Positions 40,672-50,589 of a DNA stretch of 64,000 nucleotides are shown here, one piece after another. The stretch is from Chrysomallon squamiferum (taxonomy: Eukaryota; Mollusca; Gastropoda; Neomphalida; Peltospiridae). The stretch lies in NCBI GenBank assembly GCA_012295275.1, contig CM022672.1, positions 16,154,625-16,218,624 of the forward strand, in the 5' to 3' direction. The notes beneath the pieces are model-generated. The model saw nothing but the letters and a program-made list of their open reading frames with translations. It did not search any database and was not told where the DNA came from. Within the stretch, counting starts at the first letter, position 1. The number at the start of each line of letters is the position of its first letter. The position numbers and the translations under genes were made by a program.

Positions 40672-40735
40672 ACGTTATCACTATTCTCAGGGTTGTTAGT
40701 GGTTGCTTTGCAAGTAACGTTTCAAAACAAACATC
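40672..40735 (-). repeat. Right arm of the inverted repeat
   Basis: On the plus strand reads acgttatcac, then gttgctttgcaagtaacg and caaaacaaacatc, the reverse complement of the left arm with scattered differences. Confidence 0.7.
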
Positions 40736-40739
40736 CATT

Positions 40740-41110
40740 TCTTCTTTAATCAAGGCAATGTAAATGACTGTTGCTGACGATATAGGGAGGTGGGCTTATT
40801 ATAGCATCGTACTATCTGTTTCCGAAAGCCACACATGGCGACTGAACACGTTTATCCGTAGACACGGCATCTCTCCCTCCTCAGAAACAGATCAGTTTGG
40901 CTAGATAAAACCAAGATAACCAGTTCATCTATGGCGATGTATTAGCCCCAAGCAGCAGCACTCCTCGGTGAGATTTCTTGTAATTACGTCTACATGACAA
41001 TATTATAATGTAGCTGTGAGCAACTGTAATTCACGGATTTCTTTTCGACCGCGTTTTAGAAGATCCACTGGAACATTTGATTATGCTTGCAAGACAATGT
41101 CCGTGGACAT
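40740..41110. promoter_or_regulatory. Candidate non-coding regulatory island next to the inverted-repeat segment
   Basis: CG-containing complex sequence immediately right of the 40672-40735 arm, with clustered GATA-type cores (gctagataaaaccaagataacc near 40900) and TGTAATTACG near 40979. No supported exon. Confidence 0.3.
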
Positions 41111-41890
41111 TTTAAAATTATTTCATTATCTGATATCAGCTTACTAATGTTTATAATTTTGCTTATTATTTTAATTTAATTTATTTTAATATATTTATGG
41201 TTATATTTAATAATTTAGTTTATTTTATTTTAACTTATTATTATTATTATTTAATTATTGTTGTTGATATTATTTATTTATTTATTGGTATATTGGTTTT
41301 ATCGTTTAATTTTAAAATTATTATTCGTTATTATTCTCTGAATAAAAAAAATGTTTAAAACATTAAAATCTGAAGTTCAGAAAATAGACAAAAATGGTCT
41401 TCCTTATTAGATGTAATATTTTTTCCCCTCTTTCAAACGTTCATAAAACAAACTTTATTTCTTTCATTTTTCTGTCTTAAAAGAGAAATGTTTTAAATTT
41501 GTTCTTTTTTCTAAAACATTTACAAGCAGGTTTATTGCTGTCGTCTGCAATACATTGTTAGCTGGGATCTTCGTCTGTTTTCGAATAATAAACTTTTTTG
41601 GCGTCGTTAGAACAGGTTACGAACTCAAACATAGAAAAGATGCTTTGTCTGTTTAAAATCCAAAAGAATATAATGGCGTCTCTAAGTTTTTGTGAAAAGA
41701 GATTAAAGAGTACTTTCATGTACATAAATAAATGATATAAATAAATTTTATATGCTTCGAGGAAATAAAAGCGAGCCATGTTTCCAAAGACCAAAGAATA
41801 ATTATTACAAAACCTTTCCAGTCTCCCTCCCTGTCAAAACAAAGGGTAAATTTCCCCGTCCCTATTTACTGCGACGAAATTTATAGAGAC

Positions 41891-41946
<56 letters not shown>

Positions 41947-42761
41947 TTTAAACAACATTAAAAACAAAAAAACAAAAATGAGAAAAGAATATATATTTAT
42001 ATATTATCAGGTTATTGTTTTAATACACATTACAAGACCGCAATTTGTCTGTTATGTGGAAAAATAATATGGTCAGTGCTGAACGATCGCTTCCTTAGAG
42101 TGTCTTTTTGTGTCCCCAGAGTGGATCTGTTGATGAACGAATGAATTAAATAGTCTAGCAGCTCCTGATCAAAATGAAACCATTTCATACTTGAACTGTG
42201 TTTCGATAGAAATTACGAGAAACGCGTTCAATTCACCTGAGTAAATTTTAAAATATTTACTTATCAAACATTTGAAATAGCTTTTCCGCGATATAAGCGC
42301 CATGTTTTTGTTGAAATGTGCATTGATTGTCGTCTGCCTGTTATTGGTGATTCGTCAACAAAATGTATCGTCTGCGTGGTTTCATCCACCCCCCTCCGCT
42401 TGCCGTCAGCCTCGTCATTTTAAATACTTTGTGTCAACTTTGCTGTTGTTTTATTCGCGTGTAATTTGTTTTTCCATTGCAAATGTGTGCTTGTGCAAAG
42501 CCTTTCTGTGATTTTTGAAACTTAAAAATTTATTGGATTTGTTTTAATAGGACACGCTTTCCATTTTAACATTATGTGTCAATTGAATTAAAATTTTTTT
42601 ATTAAAAGAGAACTTACCTTCTTGTTCAAACAATCACTGACGTCATGAATATTGCTAATAAATGAGAACTTTAATAGATCTTTAATAACTATTGGAGATT
42701 TAATCAGCACAGACATTCATTGTGATTTTTACAAGAACATTAGCAGCAGTTTGCCTTAAAT
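41111..42761. other. AT-rich DNA with (AAT)n and one possible small secreted ORF
   Basis: (AAT)n spans 41892-41943. An open frame at 42302-42511 encodes 69 residues whose first 18 or so (MFLLKCALIVVCLLLVI) look like a signal peptide. It has no recognised mature domain and may be chance. A perfect CRE (TGACGTCA) lies at 42638-42645. Confidence 0.5.
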
Positions 42762-42792
42762 CATAGGTTTTCAACGTGGGGATCGCGACCCC
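42762..42792 (+). mobile_element. hAT-like terminal sequence
   Basis: The string CATAGGTTTTCAACGTGG followed by GGATCGCGACCCC resembles the inverted-repeat ends of many hAT (Charlie-like) transposons, typically CAG-GGTTCTCAAC-TGGGGTCGCGACCCC. It stands alone: I found no matching right end in the window. It lies about 190 bases before the Tigger remnant, so the two may be nested or truncated against each other. Confidence 0.4.
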
Positions 42793-42952
42793 AGATACGC
42801 CGCCACTATTTGGCGCAACGAACAACACAACATCCGGCTAGCATCCCGCGTCTCACTCGTTTGCTTCACGTGGTTACCTCGCCGCAGAAGCATCTCTGTT
42901 GTGTTGTGTTCGCGTTTTATGCTGTATTTTGCCAAATTTCTTCTTTCTGACC

Positions 42953-43449
42953 ATGGACCCTAAGAAAGTGAGTGTAAAGGACAGTGCTGAGAAGAAGAAG
43001 TGGATTATGTCCATTGAATTAAAGCTTGAATTCTTAGAAAAACATGAGCGAGGTGTGCATGTAGTCGACTTGGCTAGGCAGAATGAGCATAGTAGGTTCT
43101 ACGACATATACCATACTGAAGCTGATGGAGTCGATAAAGGCTGTATAACTCCAGCCAAAGACGTTAAAATAATTTGTCTGATCTCCAAGATAAATACACA
43201 TTACAAAACCAATTTATTTCTTTACATTCTCTTTTATTTTGTTTTTATACAATATTTGTCATTTATAAATACATTTTTCTTATTTAAAAACACGTTACAA
43301 AAAGAAAAAAATAAGAAAAAAATGGGGTGGTTTTGGGGGGCTGGAACGGATTAATGGTATTTCAATTAATTTCAGTTGGGAAAATTGATCAAATTGAGAT
43401 ACGAGTTCGGTAAAGGAACGAATTAAACTCTTAAGTCAAGGTACCACTG
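42953..43449 (+). mobile_element. Internally deleted Tigger (pogo-type, TIGD1-like) transposon remnant
   Basis: From the ATG at 42953 the frame reads MDPKKVSVKDSAEKKKWI, then ELKLEFLEKHERGVHVVDLA, the CENP-B-type helix-turn-helix start of TIGD1-like transposases. At about 43100 homology slips to another frame (RSTTYTILK...), then returns to the first frame near 43145 (TPAKDVK). After about 43190 the rest of the transposase is missing and the sequence jumps to the element's 3' region. That region ends with aattaaactc, ttaagtcaag and gtaccactg, with the terminal CTG at 43447-43449 and a TA target dinucleotide at 43450-43451. No left inverted repeat is visible. The copy is broken and cannot encode a working transposase. 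Confidence 0.8.
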
Positions 43450-43451
43450 TA

Positions 43452-43876
43452 TTTGTATGCATATATATATATATATATCTGAATACATTTGGTTATTGTT
43501 TATATCTCGGTATATGAATACTGAAAAGTGTGCACACACAAAATATTTTTTTCACTGCCCCAGAAAACCAATTGGTACTAACAGGATTGGGGGCCTGATT
43601 TATTTTGCTGTCTTACATAATTTTTGTTGATGTACATCCACGCACAGACTCGGACGCACACACACACATACATATACATATTTGTACACAGATGTATCTT
43701 AGACAACCTTTGCAGTTGTACATCCATGCACGCATAGGCATAATAACAATAATAATGTATCTAACAGTAAATACACACATACAAATTCACGAGTATAATA
43801 TAACAATAATAATAACAATAGTAAAATGAGGCAAAGAGATAATGAAGAGAAGTAGACAACAACATTATGCTCTCAC

Positions 43877-43908
<32 letters not shown>

Positions 43909-45004
43909 TAAAGATGGCAAAGAGACAATGAACAAAAGTAGACAACAACATCAAAGGATGATACTGGTCGAAGCCAGCGTGGACAGACCAAAACAGTGGA
44001 GAGAAACCCGGTCACTAAACAGTTACACACAGCTCGCTACGAGTCTGTGTGAAATTTAAATTAACTTAAAGATTTTGCATTTTGTAATCACTGAATAAGA
44101 CACTTTCTGCGTTTTTTTGACTTTGTCATAAACAACAACAGGAGGCAGATTTCCAAACAAGCTAAGCATCATGAGACAGAAGAAAACGCCTCGAGGTTGA
44201 TGGTAAGACTTTAATGTTCATGCAGGGTTTAGAAGATTAGCGTTGCGAGGATAAGCAGTAGGAAGACGTCTGCGGTTTTAAAGCGGCGCGGGAAACAGAT
44301 ACACGTGGATAATCCTCATCTACACAACTGTGGTAATATAAATCAGCCTGGTTTAGTGTTATTAGACATGTGAAAAGTATGCAGGATTTTTCTTTATAAA
44401 TACGGGTTTTCATACGTTAGCAAATAATGAAACGTTTGGCTGGTTTCATTCCAACGACTTTACCATCATTTCGTTTCTACTGTTTTTTCGGGATACACGC
44501 TATAAAAATTCCATTGTTGTAATTGTTAGAGTTAGTATTTCAGAACTAAAATCCGTTAGGATTCTTTTATTTCTATCATCTTTTGATATGGGCAGTACGT
44601 ACCAAAACACATTAGCTCAAAACATTCTTATGTTAATTTTGATTGTTATACAATGCTTTTCTATTTAAAAAAAAAAAAAAAAAAAAAAAAATGTAAGTGA
44701 AGAAGCCTTATACTATATACACCTTTTTGTTGTTGTTATTATTATTATTATTATTGTTATTATTGTTATTTTTATTATTTAAATTTATTTTAGTTTTTAT
44801 TACCATACCTTGATTATATCTTGAGCAAGCTATCGAAAGAACGTTAACAATATATCTGTTGTAAAACACTGAAAAACTTCCGTAGCCACGATGAAGAATT
44901 TGACATAGCCACAATAAAGGACTAGAAAAGAATGATATTTTTAAAGGATTTGATAAAACCACAAAAGAATTTAACAGAACCTTAACAATATTTTATCCGG
45001 TTTT

Positions 45005-45078
<74 letters not shown>

Positions 45079-45835
45079 ATATTAAAAATAGTAAAAGGAA
45101 GTACATATAATTATTTGCAAAATTACTTTTGACAACGTGAACGCATATGATTTTTAAAATATTGTGTATCTTTGCGTAAAGAATATAAATAAATAAATAA
45201 ATATAAAATTTGTTTTTAATAAAACTAGGATATATTTATTCGTTTCAGTATATTTCGCCTTTTTGCATGAAGCATTCTCAACTTCATTAACTCAGTTTTG
45301 ATGCCGAGGCAAGCGATGACTCAGTCTTGTGTGCATTTTTTGGATATTAGTTTTGTTATTAGAATAAAATATTTTAAATGATTCAGTACTTGGTGAAGGA
45401 AATTTATTTATTTATTTATTTATTTTTTTTTAATGACATAATCCATACAGATTTATTTTATTAACTGAATTAGTTTTCATATATATTTAACAACCCATAA
45501 TGTGGACAAAAACAACGACAACAACAACAACAACAAAAAGCATGCTTACACGTAAAATTGAATGATTCTAAGTTTGCATACATTCGCATATATTTATCCA
45601 CGTATATATGCACATATAACTAAATGTGAAACAAGTATACAGAGATAGAAAATGATGCACACAGATAATGTTCATATACTTAATAATAATAATAGTAATA
45701 TTAATAATAGCATTTGTAGTGGTGGTGGTAATAGTAAATAAATTTAAATACAATGATAAACATAAATAAATAAATTAAAATTAAAATATTAAAAAACACA
45801 TCGTTCATATGTCACACGGCACTAACACACAAACA
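43452..45835. other. Non-coding DNA with microsatellites
   Basis: (AAT)n 43878-43908, poly(A) 44667-44691, (TTA)n 44736-44779, (CT)n 45010-45074, AAAT run 45186-45202 and CAA run 45517-45537. A CG-containing patch at 44200-44340 has no coding frame. No gene supported. Confidence 0.65.
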
Positions 45836-46171
45836 AAATTATCTTTAGTAATAATTTAAATCTTAACTTTTTTTTTTTTTTTTTTGTTGTTGTCATTATT
45901 TAGTGGAGGTAACGTACCTTATAACTTCTGAAAATATTTTTGAAATTTATTTTTTGTTCTAACCATGATATTTAAAAAGAATTTTATTAAAACAAATTAA
46001 ATTATCTTTAGTAATAATTTAAATCTTAACTACGATTTTTATTTTTTTTAATTTTTTTTTTATTTGTTGTCATTATTTAGTGGAGGTAACGTACCTTATA
46101 ACTTCTGAAACTATTTTTGAAATTAATTTTTTTGTTCTAACCATGATATTTAATAAGAATTTTACTGAAAC
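45836..46171. repeat. Tandem duplication of about 163-173 bp
   Basis: Copies 45836-45998 and 45999-46171 share aaattatctttagtaata, a poly(T) stretch, gtggaggtaacgtacc and ctaaccatgatattta. Differences are mostly in poly(T) length and a few substitutions, so the duplication is fairly recent. Confidence 0.9.
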
Positions 46172-46599
46172 TGTAACTCATTAAAATGACATAGTAATAG
46201 GTTCAGTTCGTTTGTTTCGCTTATTTTGTTTTGCCAATTTAACTCCGCCCTCTTGACGACAGGGAAATTATTATCTGAAAGTTTTGCTGTTGTTCGAATC
46301 CCAAACCATAATTAACACTTTTAAACATGTCATAAATGAAAACAAGATACCCACAGGTCCAGTTTTAACAAAATGAAACGTAGAAGATCCAAGAGGTGAA
46401 TTAGTTTAACGATTTCTGTTTTGTTTTTTATATAAATATTTTCAAGTTATTTCCTTTGAGAACACGATATTTAAATTTAAATTTTGTTTTTATTTCCTTT
46501 TCGGTTTTAATCCTGTTTCTATTATCATTATTATTATTATAATGATTTTTGTTGTTGTTGTTGTTGTTATTGCTGCTGCCGTTGTTGATGTTCAGTTCA
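46172..46599. other. AT-rich non-coding DNA
   Basis: Holds a GTT run at 46548-46569 that makes a false Asn-rich frame on the minus strand. Nothing else seen. Confidence 0.6.
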
Positions 46600-47110
46600 G
46601 CATTTTGCACCAAATCACCCGTTGGGGCCTCGTTGAATGACGTCATTAATTTTCCCCTCTCGGATCATTGAAGTTTATTAAAATCTGTAAACGCTTTTGA
46701 ATTCGAAACGAAGAACGTATGGCAACAATAATGTTATCAGTGTAATTTGCGAGAGATCTTAAACATGCCCAGCTAATTGCATAGTGCGACCCGGCTAAGT
46801 GGAAATAAACCGATTTGTCGCAATTTATTCTGACGACTCGAACAACGTTGACGAGAAGGAAATGAATGGGGGAGATTCGACATAAAATGGAAAGACGTCA
46901 AACACAGCCAGACGGCGGTAATTATTCAGACGTAACGTGGTCAAAGAGACAAGTTTAGTGCCGCGATGACAGGTTAACAAATCGGTTATGTCCGTCAGAG
47001 AAGTTCATTGACGTGTGATACATTCGTGCGGTCTACTTCGACAGATTGCCGATAACGAACGAAAGTTGGCAGAAAACAGTTGGCTTTCCTGAACCCCCGT
47101 TACGAACTTT
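46600..47110 (+). promoter_or_regulatory. CpG-containing island upstream of FEM-1, candidate promoter or enhancer
   Basis: This roughly 500-base stretch is clearly richer in CG dinucleotides and complex sequence than its AT-rich surroundings. It holds a perfect CRE palindrome TGACGTCA at 46638-46645 and further near-matches (acgtca, acgtaacg) downstream. No coding frame stands out. Its place 1.4-1.9 kb before the FEM-1 start makes it a candidate promoter or distal element; this is inference from composition. Confidence 0.35.
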
Positions 47111-48047
47111 TTAACGCGTTTTCGTATCATTTCATTTATGCCACGGTAGTATGAACATAAAGCCTAATTACATTTTGTCACTTCCTTATGTGCTATTATA
47201 ACAGGTAATGGAAAAGGAATTTTGTAACAAAGGTTTCGTTAAAATCTCTGAGGCTGAAACCCCGTGAGAAATTAGTTGTAAACTTAAAATGAAGTTTGTT
47301 ATCGGGGTGGGGGAGGAGCAGATATTGAAAAAGTATTTACTTATCTGTTACCTATTCTAATTCGTGTCTTTCGTTACAGTTGTTAACTGAAGAATATCTT
47401 GTAACAAGTTATCAATTCATTAATGAAAGATTGTGTCATATTATGTATTCATATTATATTAATACATGGGTGTATTCAAGATTTTGTATGGTGTCTGGAG
47501 AGAGGAAGACATGTAAATTCGATTTTTACAAACAGTTCTGATTTGTGAATCTGACGGAAAACAAATCTAGCACTGTCAGTGTCAGTGCAATGAGATATTA
47601 AACTCCAGTTGATGAGGTTCTAGTAGCAACTACAATCATTTATATAATATATAAATATATTATTGCTAAAAAAATAAATAAATAAATAAATAAATAAATA
47701 AATATTGGTTATGAAAAATTAAAATAAACCACTGGAAAAAATACTAAAAAGTTAAAATACAAATTAAAACACGCAAAAGATTTTTTAAATATATTCTTAT
47801 TATTAAAATTTCTGTTTGCGGACGTGGCGGGTCATACTCAGCTTGAGTAGTACATTTATGCAGATTGTAAAACGACTGACTTCCCTTAACAATGCTCTTT
47901 TGCAAGTAAAGATGGTTTTTGATAACAGTTACGGAAGGGAATGAAATATGGAATTCAGAAGTATAAATGCCAACCAATTAATAGACTTTATTCTGTAACG
48001 GCATGTTCGATTCATTATTTGTTTCCGTATTTATCAACTGATTCAAA
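47111..48047. other. Upstream region of FEM-1, partly possible leader exon
   Basis: AT-rich with a TAAA/AAAT run at 47672-47703. The last 100 bases may be a spliced leader exon ending at 48047. No coding frame recognised. Confidence 0.45.
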
Positions 48048-48502
48048 GTAAGTTTCTGTTTTATTTTAGGTTACGTTCTAGATCATTCTTATTATTCGCC
48101 TTTTCGCCCATTTAAAGAAAGGTTATTTGAAGATGAAAATATTTTATTATTCAATTTATTGTATTATATTTGTTTTATTTGATTATCATAAACGTTTTCT
48201 GTAATATTTACTCTTTAATCAACAGATTTTAAAATTACGATAATACATATTTACTCTGCAAACTATTTATAATTCAAAGAATCAGCATTATACTTATACT
48301 TTATAGTCTGAAAATTGTCATATGTTTATACCTGCATTTAAAAATATGTCTAGCCTCTATAGTATGCACAATACAAAATTAAGCGGTGCATAAATGAGTG
48401 ATGCACTGAAGAGTTGTTAATTATTGAAATGGTTGGTCACATAATATAACATTTAATTTATAAACATTAAGATTTTATGTTATTATGATTTGTATCTTTC
48501 AG
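48048..48502 (+). other. Probable 5' UTR intron of the FEM-1 gene
   Basis: A pyrimidine-rich acceptor (tgtatctttcag, AG at 48501-48502) sits 16 bases before the FEM-1 start codon. The strongest upstream donor is a full GTAAGT at 48048-48053, giving an intron of 455 bases. The acceptor is well supported by its position; the donor choice is inferred from consensus only, and the leader exon could lie further upstream. A TATAAAT at about 47963 and a CCAAT-type motif just after it lie in the proposed leader region but are unproven. Confidence 0.45.
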
Positions 48503-48518
48503 AATAGAGTCAACCTGC

Positions 48519-50438
48519 ATGGCAGCCAAATTAAAACGAGATGAAGATGTTGATGTGCCATGGTACGCATCAATTGTCCACAGCTGCATCCAAGAGGGCA
48601 ACCTCCATAAGTTACGAGCCACACTAAAGAAATTCACTGCCGTTCAGAGAATAAAAATTGTTTCACACAAAATTGGTGGAAATGCCCCACTCCTGACCTC
48701 ATGCATTCAAGGCAAACTTCACATCGTCAACTACCTTCTGGATGACTGTGGTGCTGATGTAGAACAATGTGGTATTTACGAAGTAGAGGAGGATCACTCT
48801 CGTCACACTGTCACTCCTCTCTGGGTTGCTTCAGTAGCCAACAAACTTGATGTAGTCAAAACACTGATTCAACACAAAGCCAATGTCAACAGCCCATCAG
48901 ACACTGGCTCCACCCCAGTCAGATCTGCCTGCTACATGACCAATATTGCTATTGTCAAGTACCTCGTTGATCATGGAGCAGACATTCACAAACCAAATAT
49001 CAATGGCGGCACTTGCTTAATTAATTCAGTGCAGAGTGCAGACCTATGTGAATTTCTTATTCGGAAACAAGCTGATGTCAATGCACATGATAATTCAGGT
49101 AATTTGGCTTTACATTATGCAATCCGAGAAGGTCGATTAGAAACTGTGAAGTTACTCATAAGACAAAAGTCAGACTATAAAGCCAAAAATGATTTCGGTG
49201 ATGACGCTTTGCAGACTGCTGCTTTGAGAGGCTACCCAGAAATTATGGAATACATTTTAGAAAACACAGAACAGCCACTGGTGTCTGTGTTGCATGCTTA
49301 TGAACTACTTGGAACAAACTTTGTAGATGAAAAACATGATATAGCTGGTGGTGTAGCACTCTGGAAGAAAGCCATGACCTTAAGAAATATTGAATCGAGA
49401 AACCCTGTCCCCAAGGTGCTACCAGAAATGACAATCCCAGCATACAATAATGCTAGAGAGCCAGTGACTCTTGAAGAACTTGATGAGAAAGTATCTGAAC
49501 CTGATAATGTGTATATGCAGTCACTCTTGATCAGGGAGAGAATCCTTGGCCCTGCACACAAAGATACAATGTTTGGTCTCATGTACAGGGGTGCTGTGTA
49601 TGCAGACACTCATCGATATCAGCGATGTGTTGATTTGTGGAAATACGCTTTTCAGATCCGACACCAGAAACATGATTGCTTCAACCATGAATGCCTGTTC
49701 ACTGTGCAGGCATTGGTCAAACTCTTCTGGGAAATGCAACTGGAACTTGAAGCTGGAGCAATGGAGGAATGTGTCCGATTTGAAGATGCCCTTGAAGTTT
49801 TTAACCTCCTCATCCACCAGATCCGAGGTGCCCAAGAGATCATGTCAGTCAGACCTGTGCACTGCCACCATTATGATGACTTTCAGCTTCTTCTGCATCT
49901 CTCCCTTCACCTCATTCATCTGCTGGCTCTCCTAAATGTTCCGGCAAGAGAAAAAATTCCTTTTAAAAGACTCGTCCATGAGCTGGTGCTGCTTGATCCT
50001 CGAGGACAGGATGATGAAAGCCTGATTCATCTTGCTGTTGATCCCAAAGTTTCTCTGACCAGTGAGGAATTCTACTCTGCATTTCCAGCAATGGCTGTGA
50101 TAAGAGTCCTGCTGGAGTGTGGCATAGATGTGAACTCTGTGGACCAGAGACGAAACACAGCTCTCTTCAACAGTGTGAAGTTTCTCACTTTCTCCGAGCT
50201 TCGCGATGAAGGCATTCTTGAATGTCTGCTGAACAATGGAGCACATGTGGACATGTGCAATAGTGAGGGTGTTAGTGCTCTCAATCTTCTACAGAAACAC
50301 GGGTATCCTATTTGTCCACTGGAGTATGTGACACTAAAATGTTTGGCAGCTAGAGTTATAAATATACATAATATTAGTTATAAAAATGAAGTTCCTATGA
50401 CATTAATTCCTTTCATACTGAAGCATGGGAAACTGTAA
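48519..50438 (+). CDS. FEM-1 family protein (CUL2 E3 ligase substrate receptor), single coding exon
   Basis: The 639-residue protein matches the FEM1A/B/C family along its whole length. Ankyrin repeats lie at about residues 53-85, 97-128, 130-160, 163-190, 193-223 and 226-250. A TPR-like middle (about 255-385) contains the family signature LIRERILGPAHKDT at 337-350 and YRGAVYAD at 356-363. Two C-terminal ankyrin-like repeats lie at about 500-580. A VHL-box-like CLAARVI at 608-614 is where FEM1 proteins bind elongin and CUL2. Known family role: substrate receptor of CUL2-RING ubiquitin ligases that read C-terminal degrons; nematode fem-1 acts in sex determination. The length fits the family (about 615-670). 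The ATG at 48519 lies 16 bases after a splice acceptor (AG at 48501-48502) and opens an uninterrupted frame. Odd points: the N-terminus is longer than in FEM1C, ankyrin 4 appears about three residues short, and by eye residues 90 and 140 (E and M) replace the two aspartates that hold the degron arginine in FEM1C. It is probably a lineage-specific paralogue; A/B/C orthology is undecided. Confidence 0.93.
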   Translation: MAAKLKRDEDVDVPWYASIVHSCIQEGNLHKLRATLKKFTAVQRIKIVSHKIGGNAPLLTSCIQGKLHIVNYLLDDCGADVEQCGIYEVEEDHSRHTVTPLWVASVANKLDVVKTLIQHKANVNSPSDTGSTPVRSACYMTNIAIVKYLVDHGADIHKPNINGGTCLINSVQSADLCEFLIRKQADVNAHDNSGNLALHYAIREGRLETVKLLIRQKSDYKAKNDFGDDALQTAALRGYPEIMEYILENTEQPLVSVLHAYELLGTNFVDEKHDIAGGVALWKKAMTLRNIESRNPVPKVLPEMTIPAYNNAREPVTLEELDEKVSEPDNVYMQSLLIRERILGPAHKDTMFGLMYRGAVYADTHRYQRCVDLWKYAFQIRHQKHDCFNHECLFTVQALVKLFWEMQLELEAGAMEECVRFEDALEVFNLLIHQIRGAQEIMSVRPVHCHHYDDFQLLLHLSLHLIHLLALLNVPAREKIPFKRLVHELVLLDPRGQDDESLIHLAVDPKVSLTSEEFYSAFPAMAVIRVLLECGIDVNSVDQRRNTALFNSVKFLTFSELRDEGILECLLNNGAHVDMCNSEGVSALNLLQKHGYPICPLEYVTLKCLAARVINIHNISYKNEVPMTLIPFILKHGKL

Positions 50439-50581
50439 AATGTTATTTCTTTTGTTCTCACTTCAGTGTGTCAATTATAATTTAAAGCAGATCATCACAA
50501 GTTAGAGTGGAACATTTTTGAGTCTATATTAAAGTATTATATACACATATATATACACATTTTTGTATGTGTTGTGAGTTG

Positions 50582-50587
50582 AATAAA
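50582..50587 (+). other. Candidate FEM-1 polyadenylation signal AATAAA
   Basis: This is the first canonical AATAAA on the plus strand after the FEM-1 stop codon (144 bases downstream). It would give a short 3' UTR of about 165 bases. Later alternatives cannot be excluded without transcript data. Confidence 0.45.
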
Positions 50588-50589
50588 AT

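Larger units (their letters stand above)
39085..40735. mobile_element. 1.65-kb segment bounded by about 65-bp terminal inverted repeats
   Basis: The left arm 39085-39149 and right arm 40672-40735 are reverse complements with several mismatches; both share ttgctttgcaagtaac and caaaacaaacatc. No transposase frame lies between them. The inside holds a (GA)n tract at 40279-40353, short TA and TG runs and a CG-alternating stretch at 39953-39972. This is the form of a non-autonomous TIR DNA transposon, but I see no clear target-site duplication, so an ordinary inverted duplication is also possible. Confidence 0.5.

Noticed and set aside
42899-43354. A 151-codon intact protein gene
   Set aside because: It is a Tigger transposase fragment with two frame slips and a missing body; the C-terminal part is transposon 3' untranslated DNA.
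46290-46302. gttcgaatccc, like a tRNA B box (also gaattcgaacc at 54290 on the other strand)
   Set aside because: No matching A box or cloverleaf stems could be placed around either site.
49243-50284. Several minus-strand and alternative-frame open frames inside FEM-1
   Set aside because: They are shadows of the FEM-1 coding frame with no homology of their own.
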